Source of the DNA: Phoronis australis
Taxonomy: Eukaryota; Phoronida; Phoronidae
Direction of reading: 5' to 3'
NCBI GenBank assembly: GCA_002633005.1
Contig: NMRA01000068.1
Span: forward strand, 633,505 to 697,504
Length of the DNA: 64,000 nt
The translations under genes were made by a program, and so were the position numbers. This document shows positions 1 through 13,600 of the stretch, one piece after another; within the stretch, counting starts at the first letter, position 1, and each line of letters starts with the position of its first letter. Under the pieces are notes generated by a model. It had not been told where the DNA came from and did not search any database. It saw only the letters and a list, made by a program, of their open reading frames with translations.

Positions 1-1339
1 GACTATTAAGACTCGATAGAGTGCGTTTGGTTAAGTAATGTGCTTTCTCAATTTTAACGAATTTTGCATTAAACGTAGCAATAATGGGAACGAGTGCAAT
101 GAAGAAAGTGATAAATAATGACGAGAACAGAGTATATGTATTCAAATTTTGTTAAACGTATCCGTGCATTGTCTGCTAGTTACAAAACGAAATGCAAGTT
201 AAGTCTAACAAGTTTATTTCTATATTAACTTAAAGCTTAGTTTCAACATGAAAACGAATAACAATTATCCAAAATAGATTACAAGGACAATTATGATAGC
301 AAAATGAGTAGTTTCTCATCCACACGTGATTGCTTGTCACTCTGGTAGTCATCTGAATTGTTGAAGAAACGCACTGGACTCGGAACCACAGTTGTTCTAC
401 ATGTTTAGGCCTACTGCGAACGATCGGAACTATTATATTCTTTTTGGATTGGGGTGTGTGCACTTGTACAGTACGCGATCAACTAACGAAATAAAAAAGA
501 ACAGTGCGATCTTGAATGTGAATGCAATTTCAAATCCTTCGAATACCAAATTCACCCAACCGTTTTTATAATTAAAACCTTTCTCACCCGCAGCCTTTGA
601 AATGTCCAATTTTATTTCATCATTGTGTGCAGACCAGTGTTACGTCTGGCATGTCTTCATGCAATCGAGATGTCCTAACAGATCTGCATTTGCTTAATAT
701 ATGTTTTTAATCACAAGCTTAACTGCTAACTGTGAAAACTTGTGAAATTGGTTTGTGGATGAAATAAAACTGTTAACTCAATCAGGTGTTCACATTGTCA
801 CAGTCGGAAGTCTAACAGCGTGCTCTAATTAAAAACAAATGAAATCAGAACTCAAGTTAGTCGCGCTGTAACAAAAAATTGCAGACTTCTTTGTATTTTC
901 CATTAATATTTGTATTTTCATCAGAAATTTTCATTTTGTTGGACTCGATGATTCTTTTCATAGATAAAGCGCATAACACAGGATAAACGCAAAGACTGGC
1001 TGGAGAAACAATCGAGTTACAGTTGTATCGCCATTAAGGCAACAAAGTAAAAAATAAAAACCCGTTATACCGATTGTCGGGTTCAAGTCTTAGAGCAGTA
1101 ATCATCCATTTAACAATTTAGCTACATGGGAGTTGCGTCGATCCGAAGTTAGCATTTCTAACATTTTCTTTGTCACAAGACAGAAATTTGATATTTATGA
1201 CATTGTTCGAAATGCGTGGCCCATTGAAAAACAGTTTTTGGACCTTGCACAAATTTTTTGTATCATGGAAAATTGATTTTAGAAATGTTTTTTCTTGTCA
1301 CAAAATGGCTTTCCATTTGAAAATTGTGCGACTTTACTG
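1..1339. other. non-coding, probably SDAD1 intron
   Basis: I see no exon, RNA gene or clear repeat here. The expected preceding SDAD1 exon (lysine-rich, GKKSxKxxKKLEKAMxVLKK type) is not found, so this is likely intron sequence. Confidence 0.5.
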
Positions 1340-2343
1340 AAAGTATTTTCAGAGTTCCTTGATGGATTTTTATGAAATTTGGCAACTAGGTTTTTGATAA
1401 GGGGGCAATGATGCCATTTCTTACGGATTTGATGGATTTTGTGCCACATTGTAGGTATTTTTGTTATCCTCGCATCTATTTTTTGGCGCCTGCCTCTCTA
1501 TCTGCCATGCTGATGAGACGGCCATGACTGATGTCAGACTTATGTGTTGTCCCTTAGTGGCGATCTGTTTTTGCCTGGCGTTTTTTTTTTACGTCTGCAT
1601 CTGAATCTCTGTAACCCTTTAAAAGAGCTTTGTGAATTTTGAGAGATGTATTCTAATGGAGCTGACAATTGGTAACGAGTTTCTCTGAAGTTCCTTGACA
1701 AATTTTCATGAAATTTGGTAAATAGCTTTCTGTTAAAGAAACAATGACATTCCCCAGTTTTCGGACGGATTTTATGTATTTTGCGCCATCTAGTGGCCAT
1801 TTTCACTGTTTTTAGTCTGTTTTTGGCGTCCGCCCTCTGTCAACCAAACCACTCTTAAGATGATTGTGAAAATTGTCTTATATGTTGTTAGTGAGAAGAG
1901 GACGGTTGGCGATGATTTTCCGACTTCAATTACTGATGCGCCTCCTATTGGCATTTTTGTTTGTTTTTTATTGCGCCCATTGCTATATGTCCTAATCCCT
2001 CTGTAGGATCTCCATTAAATTTAGCAAGTGTATTCATATGAAGTTGACATCGGAAGACTGCAAGTTTCAGACGAATGTGACAACTGCTGTGCCCCCTTGT
2101 GACAATTTCATTTTTTTTTGGTTTTACTCTGTTTCTCTAAAGTTCCTTGATGGATTATCCTTAAAATGTGGTAAATACATTTCTATTAAAGAAACGGTGA
2201 CATTTTCCGGGGTTTTTTTTGATGGGTTTGAAGTATTTTGCACTATCTAGTGGCCATTTTTGTGATAAAAATAAACACCCTGAGAAGCTTACTGTTTGTG
2301 GTGCATTTGTGGGCGCATTTCAATGCTCTGCATTGCTCTTGTA
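1340..2343 (+). mobile_element. family-1 repeat, copy A (right part)
   Basis: It carries the family modules (gttccttgatggatttttatg, then gcgccatctagtggcca) and the right terminus GTGGGCGCATTTCAATGC followed by a short hairpin and ttgctcttg. The left hairpin end is missing. It lies left of the first visible SDAD1 exon, probably within an upstream intron. Confidence 0.7.
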
Positions 2344-2637
2344 GAGAATACAACTGACCACAACTTAAAAATTTTACTGTACCACCACATTGCATTTCAA
2401 GCTAAAGAAATGTCATGGTATGTGAAATGGGCCCTGTTTTTCAGGCTGCTGATGCCTGTATCATCTTGACTCAGCAGTGGTTACTTTTAGTATCTGCGCT
2501 GTGCATTGTTGAGTCATAACCAGAATCTTACCATTTTGAAAGATCTCAATTCCTTTGCAGTCTGGTCAGACATTGTGTCTTAAGTTTATGTTGACTCGAA
2601 CATTCTGTTATTATGCTTGAAACTAAGTGGCACACTT

Positions 2638-4146
2638 GTTTTTATGCGCCCACATATTTATATGTGGACGCATTATGCTGTCATCTCCGTCCGTCCGGCG
2701 TCCGCTGCTCTATCTCCAAAATGCTTTGATGTACGTTCATGAAATTTTGCACATATGATCTTATGGTGGATTGGACGGCATGAGCGAACTTTCGGACGGA
2801 TGCGACCACCGGTATGCCCCCTAGTGGCAATTTTAGTTTTTTACGTTTACCTCTATATCTTCAAAGGTCCTAAACGTATTTTCATAAAAGTTAGCATACA
2901 GGCACCTATTAGTGAGATGACGCTATCCTCCCATTTTCGGATGGATTTGACGTAGTTTGCACCACCTAGTGGTCATTTTTGCTGTTACCGGTGTGCCCCT
3001 TAGTGGACGTTTCTGTTTTTTACGTTGAGCTCTGTATCTTCAAAGATCCTCAACTTATTTTCATAAAATTTGGTAAATATAGACACCTATTAGTGAGATA
3101 TAGCTATCCTTCCATTTTTGGATGGATTTGACGTAGTGTGCGCCACCTAGTGGCCATTTTTACTGTTTTTTAGTTTGTTTTTGGTGTCCACCCCTCTATC
3201 AACCAAACTGCACTAAGGATGATTGTGAAAATTGGCATGATGTTCTTACTACAAAGCTGGTGATAATTTACCAATGACTTTGACTACTGTGGCACCTCTT
3301 AGTGGCAGTTTTGTTATTTTTTTTGCGCCCATGGCTGTATCTCCTAAACAGTTTGCAGCATCTTTGCTAAATTTAGCAAGTGTAAGTGATGTTAACAACG
3401 GATGACAACAACGTTTGGACGGATCTGACAACCAATGTGCCCTGTGGTGGCAATTTTCATTTTTTAGGCTTACCTCTGTATCTTCAAAGGTCCTCAACGG
3501 ATTATCAGAAAGTTTGGAATATAGGCATTTATTGGTGAGATGATGCTATCCTCCCGCTGTGGGATGGAATCGAGGAACTTTTGCACCACCTATGGCCATT
3601 ACTCCTGTTTTCGATTCTTGTTTTTTGGCGTCCACCCCTCAATCAACCAAAGCATTCTGAGAACAACTTTGAAAATTGGTATATGGTATATGTTCTCAGT
3701 GTGAAGAGGACGGTTGACAATAACGCATTCGACTACTGTAGCGCCTCCTAGTTGTAGTTTTGTTTTGTTTTGTTTTGTGCCCATATAGCTGCATCTCCTA
3801 AACTTACTGCAGGATCTTTATTAAATTTAGTAATTGTATTTATATGAAGCTAACAACAGATGACTACGTCGTTCAGGCGGATCTAATGAAGGCTGCGTCT
3901 CAAAGCGGCAATTTCATTATTTTTTTTGCTTTCCTTTGTTTCTCCGAAGTTCCTTGACAGATTTTTATGAAATTTGATAAATAGCTTTCTATTAAAGAAG
4001 CAATGGCATGTACCCATTTTCAGATGGATTGAATGTTTTTTTCACCCTCTTGTGGCTATTTTTATGAAACAAATAAACAACCCTAGAAGCACTCCGTTTG
4101 CGGTGCATTCGTGGGCGCATTTGAACGCTCCGAGTTGCTCTTGTTT
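2638..4146 (+). mobile_element. family-1 repeat, copy B (near full length)
   Basis: It starts with the left palindromic hairpin tgcgcccacatatttatatg and ends with the right terminus gtgggcgcatttgaacgctc then ttgctcttgttt. Between them are about eight modules of ~150 bp, several ending in a CCACTAG(G/A)NGGC-type sequence on the minus strand. No coding capacity is seen, so it is non-autonomous. The left and right ends share an inverted TGCGCCCACA. Confidence 0.75.
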
Positions 4147-4313
4147 ATAAGGCGCACATTGCAGACAGGCCAGGTAATTTGATAGACTCAATAATCTATT
4201 AAAAGCATCACTCTATAATACCACCTTCCGTCACAAAAACCAACGTTTGATTTTGACCACCTATAGTTTTGAAATTGGCCTTAAATTTCTCCTTAGTCAA
4301 AATAGGACTTGTG

Positions 4314-4432
4314 TATAAAGAACTAACAGTTCGTTATTGCTTGAGACTAGGCACTGCGCTGTTGCTTATCATGTCTTGCCATTTTTTTGCCTAGCATTTT
4401 CTCAAACAATAACGAACTGTAAATTCTTTATA
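4314..4432. repeat. long hairpin with 33-nt arms
   Basis: Arm 4314-4346 (tataaagaactaacagttcg and on) is the inverse of 4400-4432 with about three mismatches. An inner CTAGGC/GCCTAG pair extends the stem. It ends about 180 bp before SDAD1 exon a, in intron sequence. It may be a tiny inverted-repeat element or a structured RNA. Confidence 0.6.
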
Positions 4433-4613
4433 AGAAAAAAAAACATGTCTCATCTTACAAGTTGAGACCAATTTTATCAAAAGGTTTCTTCAACGGAATG
4501 TAGGTTTGTTGTCGCTTTAATGATATCTGATTTGTTAGCACCCTATCATAGAGCTTAATTTGCTTATTATTGATAACATGTATGAAAACTTAAGCAAGGA
4601 AGCTTTTTTCCAG

Positions 4614-4683
4614 AAACACAAGAAGAAAAAGAAGACTGTTGCCTTTAACTTTTCTGCCCTTCATCTTATTCGTGACCCTCAAG
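4614..4683 (+). CDS. SDAD1: SDAD1 exon a (first in window)
   Basis: Acceptor ttttttccag and donor gtaagc flank 23 codons plus one base. The exon encodes a run of lysines followed by [16 protein letters not shown], the conserved junction between the basic segment and the alpha-helical core of SDAD1. The spare G joins AC of the next exon to make Asp. Confidence 0.9.
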
Positions 4684-7600
4684 GTAAGCGCTTTATTGGG
4701 AAAAATGGTCTTCAAACTGTGCTACCGTATTTGCCCTAATAAGTGCCCATGCCCCTGTAAGTGCCCCCACTCGTTTTAAGACTTTGATTAAATGAGTGCC
4801 CAGTTCATGAACGTCATGTACATGCGAAAAATGCCTTACCTACAGTTCTAAAATTCTACAGTAAAGTATTCAATTTATCAATAAGATCCGACAGTCCTGA
4901 AAAAAATCATTGTGCGCGGAAGTTGTAGACCATGAGCCTCGCCGCTATGTTGGTATTTAGCCGTGACAATACACTTCACACTTCCTCAGGGCTTCAAAAA
5001 GAAAAGGTTTTGCTGATCTGGCGAGGGACGTGTCTTATTATGGTCTGACCTTTCAGAACAAACGCATTGTACTTGTCAACGGATTGTACAGATCTTTTCC
5101 CTCAACAGGAATCCAAATATATGTGAAAACCGTGAATTGAAGGCTAATAAAAAATAATAGATGCTGAGATTGGCTAGTAGTGAAATTTATCAAATAAACA
5201 CAGAAAAAATCAGGAACCCCAACTGGGAATCAAACCACAGGTCTCAAGATTGCCGGTCTAGTGCTCTCACCACTGAGCTACTGAGGACCCGATATCTGTG
5301 CAATAAAAACTTGACCTTTGTTAAAAGCCGTTGCAAGGATGTGCACGCTACATACAAGTACCTGTCACCGAAGATTAGTCTTCAGGAACTATCTGTTCAT
5401 GAAACGGGTAGCATAGCATCGGCAAGAAATAAGACACTTATTTCCGAAAGTTTGTAATACTGTAAAAAACGTTTGCGTTATTTTTGGGAGGAATTATTAT
5501 TAAATTAGTCGTAATTGATGTTTTTAAAGTTAAAATGACCCATTGGTACTGAATACTTAAACACCTTTACGCCCCCAAATCTCCCAAACAATAACTGTTA
5601 GACTGTCACGCATCCATTCACCCGGCGACTCGGCATCGGCCTTTCCGAGACACTTTTTTAGCAGATTTTAAATAAAACACGTTCTGCTTTTAGTGCTTGT
5701 GTTAATTTCTTTAGTTACAATGCACACCTAGATTGTTACATCTCGTTTACTCTGAAGGCAAATGAACTCTGATGTCAAGCATGCGATCGCTCACTCACAC
5801 ATGCAGACGAACTTCAAAACAAACGTCACGTGACAACAACGTGACTGTGTTCGTCCAGAGATTTTTCTTGTGTTGCGGAGTACGATCTAGCGCAGATTTG
5901 GACTTGATATGTAGTTAATCCCAACTCCACAGGAACTCAAAAAACTTAGGGACGCTATTTTGAAGCCTTAAGGAGGACTTCAGGTAATTTGTTGAGTTGA
6001 AACTATATTTTTACTCAAGAATTTAAGTTGACCTATTGGCAATCGTGTGGCAGCGACGCATCAGTCAGCGAGTTTTCGCACTGGGATTTTATGAAATGTG
6101 CTCGTAATTTAACAACAAAGTTTGATAGCAATGCACTACAACTTTGTAGAAACTCTGTCATAGGTTACAGATGTGTCACAGAGCGTTAATCTGATGAATT
6201 CTAGCTTACGATTTCACCTGTTTCGGAGACCGGGTTTCGATCACTTTGGGCTATAATAAGCCCCTTCCCTTCCTGAAGCGAATTTTTCTAAGCGCCCTGG
6301 GCGCTTATTAGGGCGAATATGGTAAATAGTTTCTTTAGTGTGTGTTTATTGAAATAGTGCTCAAATGCGCTCAAATACTTTGCCTTGGACAATCATCTTC
6401 AATTAAATTCTTTTAAATGAACCAAAATGAATATATTTTAAAGTTGTACTTCTGTGTAGAAATTACCTGTTTTTTAATTGTCTTGAACCTGGCAATGAAA
6501 TCAGAATTCATGACATATTGGATTAGATAATACATTAAAGAGGCATGGAATGCGAAAAATATCTCATAAACAATTCCTGAGGAAAGTATTATGATCTTGC
6601 AATGTCTAGTACACAGTAATTCATTTTCTCCTGTAAGGACATTTTCAGAAAAAATCTCAATATTTGAAGTGAAAAACTGTGGTTACCAGTGTTTGAACTG
6701 CAGCAAATAAATGTGCTGGCCTGTCGGGCCAGTTGGTCTGAAAAGTTACTCGCCCAGCTGCCAAGTTGTTGGCCCTGCGTTTAGCATCCTAGCTGTTTTA
6801 ATTTCTCAATCTTTTTCATTTACACTAATTGCGTGTGTTCTTGAGAATGCTATTTGTTATGCTATTAACTCTATGTGAGGAGTTGTTGGTAATAGAGATG
6901 TATCCATAAACACCACATAAGCTGTGGTTACGAAATAAAATCCCTAAGCTGGATTCAACCAATATCTTTTTACAAAACACGTTTCATCAGTACATAGAAC
7001 TCTAGACTAGAGTCCAATGAGTAAACAAAGTGAACGGAGCGATCGCGGATGAGTGCCCATAAGGTTTAATCTCGGCCTTCAAGAGGTGAGAGGTAAACAA
7101 AATTAGTCAACAGACCTCTTTTGAATTAAAAGAATGTGAGACCACATCTGCATAGGGCCTATATGTGAAAGTTTAGGGACCAATTGGGCCAGTAACCTTT
7201 AAAAGTCACTGGCCCGGCCACAAATCCACTGGCCCGGGGGCACCGGGCTAGCGTATATTTTGAATGCTGGTGGTTACTACAGAATTTCCAATCTCTCTCC
7301 ACTTACGATAAATGCGTGCATGCGCTCACAATCAGTTGCTTGAAGCCACTTCAGATCAAAAGATAAATTTTCCATATATGGGAAATGTGGTATGTCAATG
7401 TTTTGCCATACCAAACAAGGAGACATGCTTTGCCTTTTTGGAGAAAAATTGACGAAGTTGCGTGCAGTTGACTGATCGTTTTTTTTTCAAATTTGAAACC
7501 AAAAGAAACCCTAAAAATACTTTGTGAGCAGGTTGAATTCTGTTTCAGTGGCAGAAAACCACTTTCAATATTGCAATTTAGCCTGTTTGGTGCGTTCCAG

Positions 7601-10600
7601 GCCTCTTTAAGTGATTATAGTAGTTTAGATTATGTTATGACAGATATCTTGCATTATATTTTTGTAGTTTGAATTGAAAGCATAAAAACTAAAATCCATA
7701 CTTAACGATTATGAAAGCGCTCATTAACTCTGTGTTTGCAAGCATTTTGTATTTTTTATTTTGGTTTAATTCACCATCTATGGCTCCATTTTGTACTAGG
7801 TTAATTTCCACAACGTATGAAATGTTGGGTCATGGTTGTGAAGTGTTCTGATCACTGTGTTGTTGCTTACCAGTACTACTCATGCATTGTGATGATCATT
7901 TAGTGTTTTGGTTGTACTGCCGGTCAGTGACATTGTTCCTGATGATGGTTTATGATAATAAACCGGAACGTTGATTTGGATCATGAATGGCATCCCATTT
8001 TTTATTTTCATCTTTCTCCAATTACTAGACAGTGTCATTGGCAAACAGGTTTCTATTCAAGGAAAATTTTGGGATTGTTCGACATTTAGTAAAATGATAA
8101 GAAGTGAAATTACTTTTTAGTTAATTGGATACCATTTTATCCGCCCACATGTTTACATGTGGGTGCATATTGCCTTCATCTCTGTCTGGACGTCTGAACA
8201 TTTGGTGTCTGCATCTGTATTTCCTAAACCCTCACAGGATCTTGATGAGATTTGGGAGGTGTGTTCCTGTGAATCTAACGACAGATGATGACGAATTTCT
8301 GATGGATCGGACTACTGGTGTGCCTCCCTAGTGTCAATTTTAGTATTTTACGTTTACCTCTTTATCTTCAAAGGTCGTCAACTGATTTTCATGAAAATTT
8401 GGCACATACGCATAAATTAGTGAGATTATGCTATCTTTCCATTTTCGTACGGATTCGAGGTATTTTGCGCCATCAGTGGCCATTTTTACTGTTTTCAAGT
8501 ATTTTTTGGTGTCCGCCCCTCTGTCAACCAAACCACTCTACGGATGATGGATTTTTACGAAATTTCAATTGAAAAAATGTTGTGTTCCCGTTTCAGGTGG
8601 ATTCAATGTATTTTGCGCCATCTAGTAGCTATTTTTATAATACAAACACCCCTAGACGTACACCATTTGCGGTGCATGTGTGGGCGCATTTCAATGCGTT
8701 GTTGAAATTCAGATTTTCCCAAAACTGGAAGTTGGATGTCACTTGAGTACACCATCACCTTATCCTGTTTATTATTGCAAAATCGCCGTCCTTGTTGTCT
8801 ATATCAATTTAAGCCAAGATTAGCAACTCACCCCATAAGTGCTGCCAGCTACTGAATAATGACTGGTTAGTTGAGAACGTATTATTTTGTACACATAAGA
8901 GATTGTTGACTGATACTATATTTAATTTGTTTGTTCAATTGAACAGAGCTATCAAGAACTCAATAAATAATGTACGAAATCAAACGAAACTGTTTCCCTT
9001 CTTCCTTGTGGTTTACATGTTTTTTACAACCACACAGATTCTAATTAATAGCAGAGAAGTTTCCGTGTCTGGATCCATAGTGCCTTTTATGTTTAGTACT
9101 CTACTTCTTCATGATCTATTCTGTTGTAGACTTTGCAGAAAAGTTGTTCAAACAATTGGAAAGCTCCAACGAACGGTTTGAAGTCAAAATGATGATGATC
9201 GATCTTGTTTCAAGGCTAGTGGGAGTTCACCAGGTAGGTATCACTGGAAAGATTTTACAATGAACTACTTAATATTTTTTATCCTACTTCTACAGTCAAT
9301 ATTAGAAATGACAGCTTTTCAATGAGGGTCGGGTTCAAACTTTTCATAGCTGTTCTGGTACTTTTATTTATCCAGAAAGTATAATCCTGGGTATGACTGA
9401 GGATGGTAGCAATTACTACATATCCTTATAGTATACTATTGTTACACACTCATGACCTTTCACTCAGAGTGGACTCCATGGACGATACATAAGCCAGGGC
9501 ATGACATACAGCACACTAGTCAACTGTGTACAGCTAGGCAGCTACTTCCTTCTCCAAAAAAATGATTTAAGACCACTTGGTCTCAAATTTATCCATAGTC
9601 AACTTGGAGGTGGTTTCAGGGATTCGAAACAACTGACTGTTGTTGCTTGAGACTTGACTACTTGGTTTTTTGTCATGCAGTGTCATTTTATGGGTCAAGT
9701 GTAGTTTCAAGGAATAGTGAACAAACAACCAGTACTCCCAGAAATGACTTGTGTAAAAAACCAAGTTGAGACCAGTGGTAATTGGTCTAAATCAAACTTC
9801 CACTTCATAGACAGAACACAGGTTTTACAGCTTCTTACTCAACCACCCTTCTGATAGATACCAACCTGTCTGTCTCTCAACCAATGCAACTTGTGAGAGT
9901 TCGGTGCATAAAGCTAATTATAAGTAACTTAGGTAGATGTGAACAGATAAAGACAACAAATAATAAATTTAGTGCTAAGGTGAAAAAGTACTGCAGATTT
10001 GTGATCAGAGGTTGGAGAAGTTAAAATGAGGTTTAAAGAGGACCATGCTGTATATTATCCTTTGGCTAAAGCATGTTTTATATCTATTGTATTTTATCCT
10101 CTATAGATAAAGTTTATTATTATTAGATGTAACTGTCAATAGGACAATCTGTACTAGATGGACGTGGTGTTCAGTCTGTGGTGTAATGTTGCATGTTACG
10201 GCCAACAGATGGCGCACATGTGGTAGTAATTAAAACAACACCCAAATACCTCAACCAATAAAATAATGTCTATTAATTTGCAGCATTGTGATTTACAAAC
10301 AATAGACCTGTTACAATATGTTGTGAGACTGACAACTAACTGATTGGGACGAGATATCAGTGCTGAAGAAAGTACTAAACAACAATGCCACTATTTATCC
10401 GTAGCTACCGCACACGTTAACACAATACAAGTTGTAACAGAACTATCCCTCTAGAACAATCGCTAGACTGGTTCAAATTGACTAACAGGCTGAGACCAAC
10501 ACCTGCGTTAAATATCTATACCTCAGTTTACACTTTCAACTTGATATGTAGTTATTCGTCTGGACATGGCTCTCGTCTCTGCAGTTCACTGTTCGGAGAT

Positions 10601-13600
10601 CGTGCCCTCGTAGTTTATTGAAAATTTGGTTTGATCTTGTCGGGTCTGGTCCAGTCTGCCGTAGTCTCTGGAGCCAGTGCCTTATGTATTACTTTTGGTG
10701 GCATCTCGCGATGGCCCCACCCTTTTTAGTGCAACTCTCTTATAACAAGCTAATAGACTATCCCATGGAAAATTCTTACATAACTGCCACTCTTCCTAGA
10801 TTTACTGCACCAGAGATATGCCTATCCCCTGAGGAATTCTTGTACAATTGCCACTTTTAGAGCTATGCACATCCCCTAGGAATCTCAACCACCACAGAAG
10901 TATACACATCCTTGGGAATAGACTAAGACATATTTGCATGCACGTGGAAAACATACAACAGAGGTATGCACAACCTCTGGAAATAGATTATGACATGTTT
11001 ACATGCACGTGGAGGGCATAGACTCATTATATCACAAGTCTGAACTGCACTACAACCACAGAGACGATCAGGTCTAGGGATTTGGGACTATCTACCAGAT
11101 TCAATCCTTAATCTATGGACGATAATCATACTTATGTTAAGTATATGCGTTGCTGTTGTTGGATAGCCAATCATGTATGAGTTGGGGATTTATTTCTAAA
11201 TACGTTGCAAAACGGGTTTTGTGAATGTTTTGGAGCACATGGGATTTTAGCTTGGCTAGACTGTCAATAGAAGATAGCTGATCTGATTCATTTGGATGTA
11301 TAAGACATTGTAAGACTTGCCCAGTCGGGCTTCTTTCATTAATTGGTTTATGAATTGGAGTCACAATGTGTGAATTCGCTGAATTTCCGTGGTTCTGCAG
11401 CTTTTTAAAGAATTTCCTTTATTTCTCTTAAAATCATTTGTTTTACATGCCAGGTTCCTGGTTCTATTAAAGCAACATGTTTGCTGGTAGTACTTCTTAC
11501 ACCAACTAACCTTTCAAACTGGCATTATACAACGTTTCAGCTCCAGGGTATGAGTCTGAATGCCAAGTTATAGACCTACTCGATCAAACTGTGCGAATTT
11601 GTGCAAATTGGTTTTCTGTTGGCAACTAATGTGCATATTGCACCAAGTCAGGTAAAAATTGAACCACTTCGGCCTCTGATGAGTTAGGAATGATGTCTGC
11701 TTGGAAATCGCATTTTGATGTTGAAATTCTGCAGATTGTTATTTAGAGAACTGATATGCACTGTGTCTTTTAAGTTATTCAGTGCTGATATATATCCAAA
11801 GTTCATTGCTCGCTAAATTGACCCATTGGTTCCTTAGGTGATCATCCATTGTATCTCTGGTGTAAGCAATGCATGTCATGTCCGTTGCTCTTATCATCCA
11901 CTTTCAGCTGTTCCTGTTCAACTTTTATCCATTTCTTCAGCGATTTATTCAGCCACATCAGAGAGGTAAGTCAACAACCCTGCTTCCACCACACGGGTGT
12001 CATCCTATCATCTCCATCCCTCCATTATATTCCTGGGCCCCTCTTCCCCTGTGTTTTTACTTAAAGGAGAATGCCACCCAAAAAACAACCTATTTTGCAT
12101 CAATTTAGATTGAGTAATTCTACTCGATAATGGAACGTTCTGTTGCGTTACCTGACACCTGACGGCAGACAGAGGTGTTGAAATTATCTAATGACGTCAT
12201 TGGTTTCACACGCATTCTGTTCAGCAGTTCACAACACATTTTACTGGTGTCAGCTTATCACTTGAATTCATCGTTTAACACCAATAAATCATCAAAACCC
12301 TTAAAAATACACAGTCACGGAGTTCTTATAAAAACTTGTTGTTTTATTTCGCTGTTACGGGTTTATTGGTATTTGGACACACCGTAGCCTACAAAGTTCG
12401 GCAGGCCAGTTTACCAAGGTCCGTAGCAGGAGGTTGGGGTCTGTTCGGAGATAAATTCGAAGTAATCTTCCGTGAAATACAGACAGGAGAACCTAGATCT
12501 GTGTTGTTTATACTAATGTGATTTTTTGAGTTCTAAACAGGCAAAATGCTTGTTATCCTAGCCAGTGGCTCGGAACTCGATCAGGCCCATCGCGGCCACC
12601 GGGACTGGCACGAACATAAACCAGCTTGAGTTGGAAACTAAACCTCCAGTCACAAAAAGACTATAGTGAGCCAAGGAATGTGCAGGTAATTATTTATGTG
12701 AATTAGCCATGAAAATAAAAATCTACTTACTTGTCGGGGGTCCGCGACATCGGGTTCACCTTTCACAGACCATCCGGGCAATGGTTGTACAGTAACAATG
12801 ATTTGAATAATGTTATTGTTTTGTATTTCTAAATAAAGTTTCCCCTAACATGTGACCATAGCGTATAAAATCGAGTAATTGTTTCACAACAGCTTTCTGT
12901 CAGCAAACACTGATTTAGCATGCGCTCACACGGCCTCGGTGCCAGCGTATAAAATCGAGTAATTGTTTCACAACAGCTTTCTGTCAGCAAACACTGATTT
13001 AGCATGCGCTCACACGGCCTCGGTGCCTGGTCAATTACCAGTTTGTTGCCAGCATCAAAGTCCGGTAACGCAGTGGTTTATACATTGCTGGCTTCTCAAC
13101 ATTTGCACTCACGAATACTGCAAAGGCATTACAAATTGTATCTTATGAAACAGACTTTGTTTCAGTGTCATATAAGCATTTGTTAGGATGAGAATAATTC
13201 ATTTTGAAACAGAACGCAGAATAATAAACGTCCACATGGCAACTTGCCCGGTGCCAATCCCGACTTAGTCAAGAGCTCATCCGACGAAGACTTCACGGGT
13301 CGGATCGTTAGGTTTCACAGGCTATCAGTTTGAACCGGAATACACTGATCAGGAAATACTAAGAGAGGCACCATGAACATGCGCAGGCAACGGAACGTAT
13401 GGATAGTTCTTTGGTAAGCCAGAATCCGTCAGAGAAATCACTGTCGCCAAAATGCCGGCCACAGACACGGAGATGTTTCATGGCCTCATACTTGCTATTA
13501 ACAGCGTACCTTTCATTCTTCACTACCGCGAGCCACTTCCTAAGTATTCCGGGCTCTCGAGGAAGTCGAAAAAACTTTATACCCGCTTTCTTCGCTGCTT

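Noticed and set aside
8318-8572. ORFs of 60-115 codons inside the family-1 repeats (for example 8318-8572, 20854-21198, 29491-29796, 52774-53043)
   Set aside because: They recur wherever the repeat recurs, in several frames, with no domain and no conserved start. They are shadows of non-coding repeat modules.
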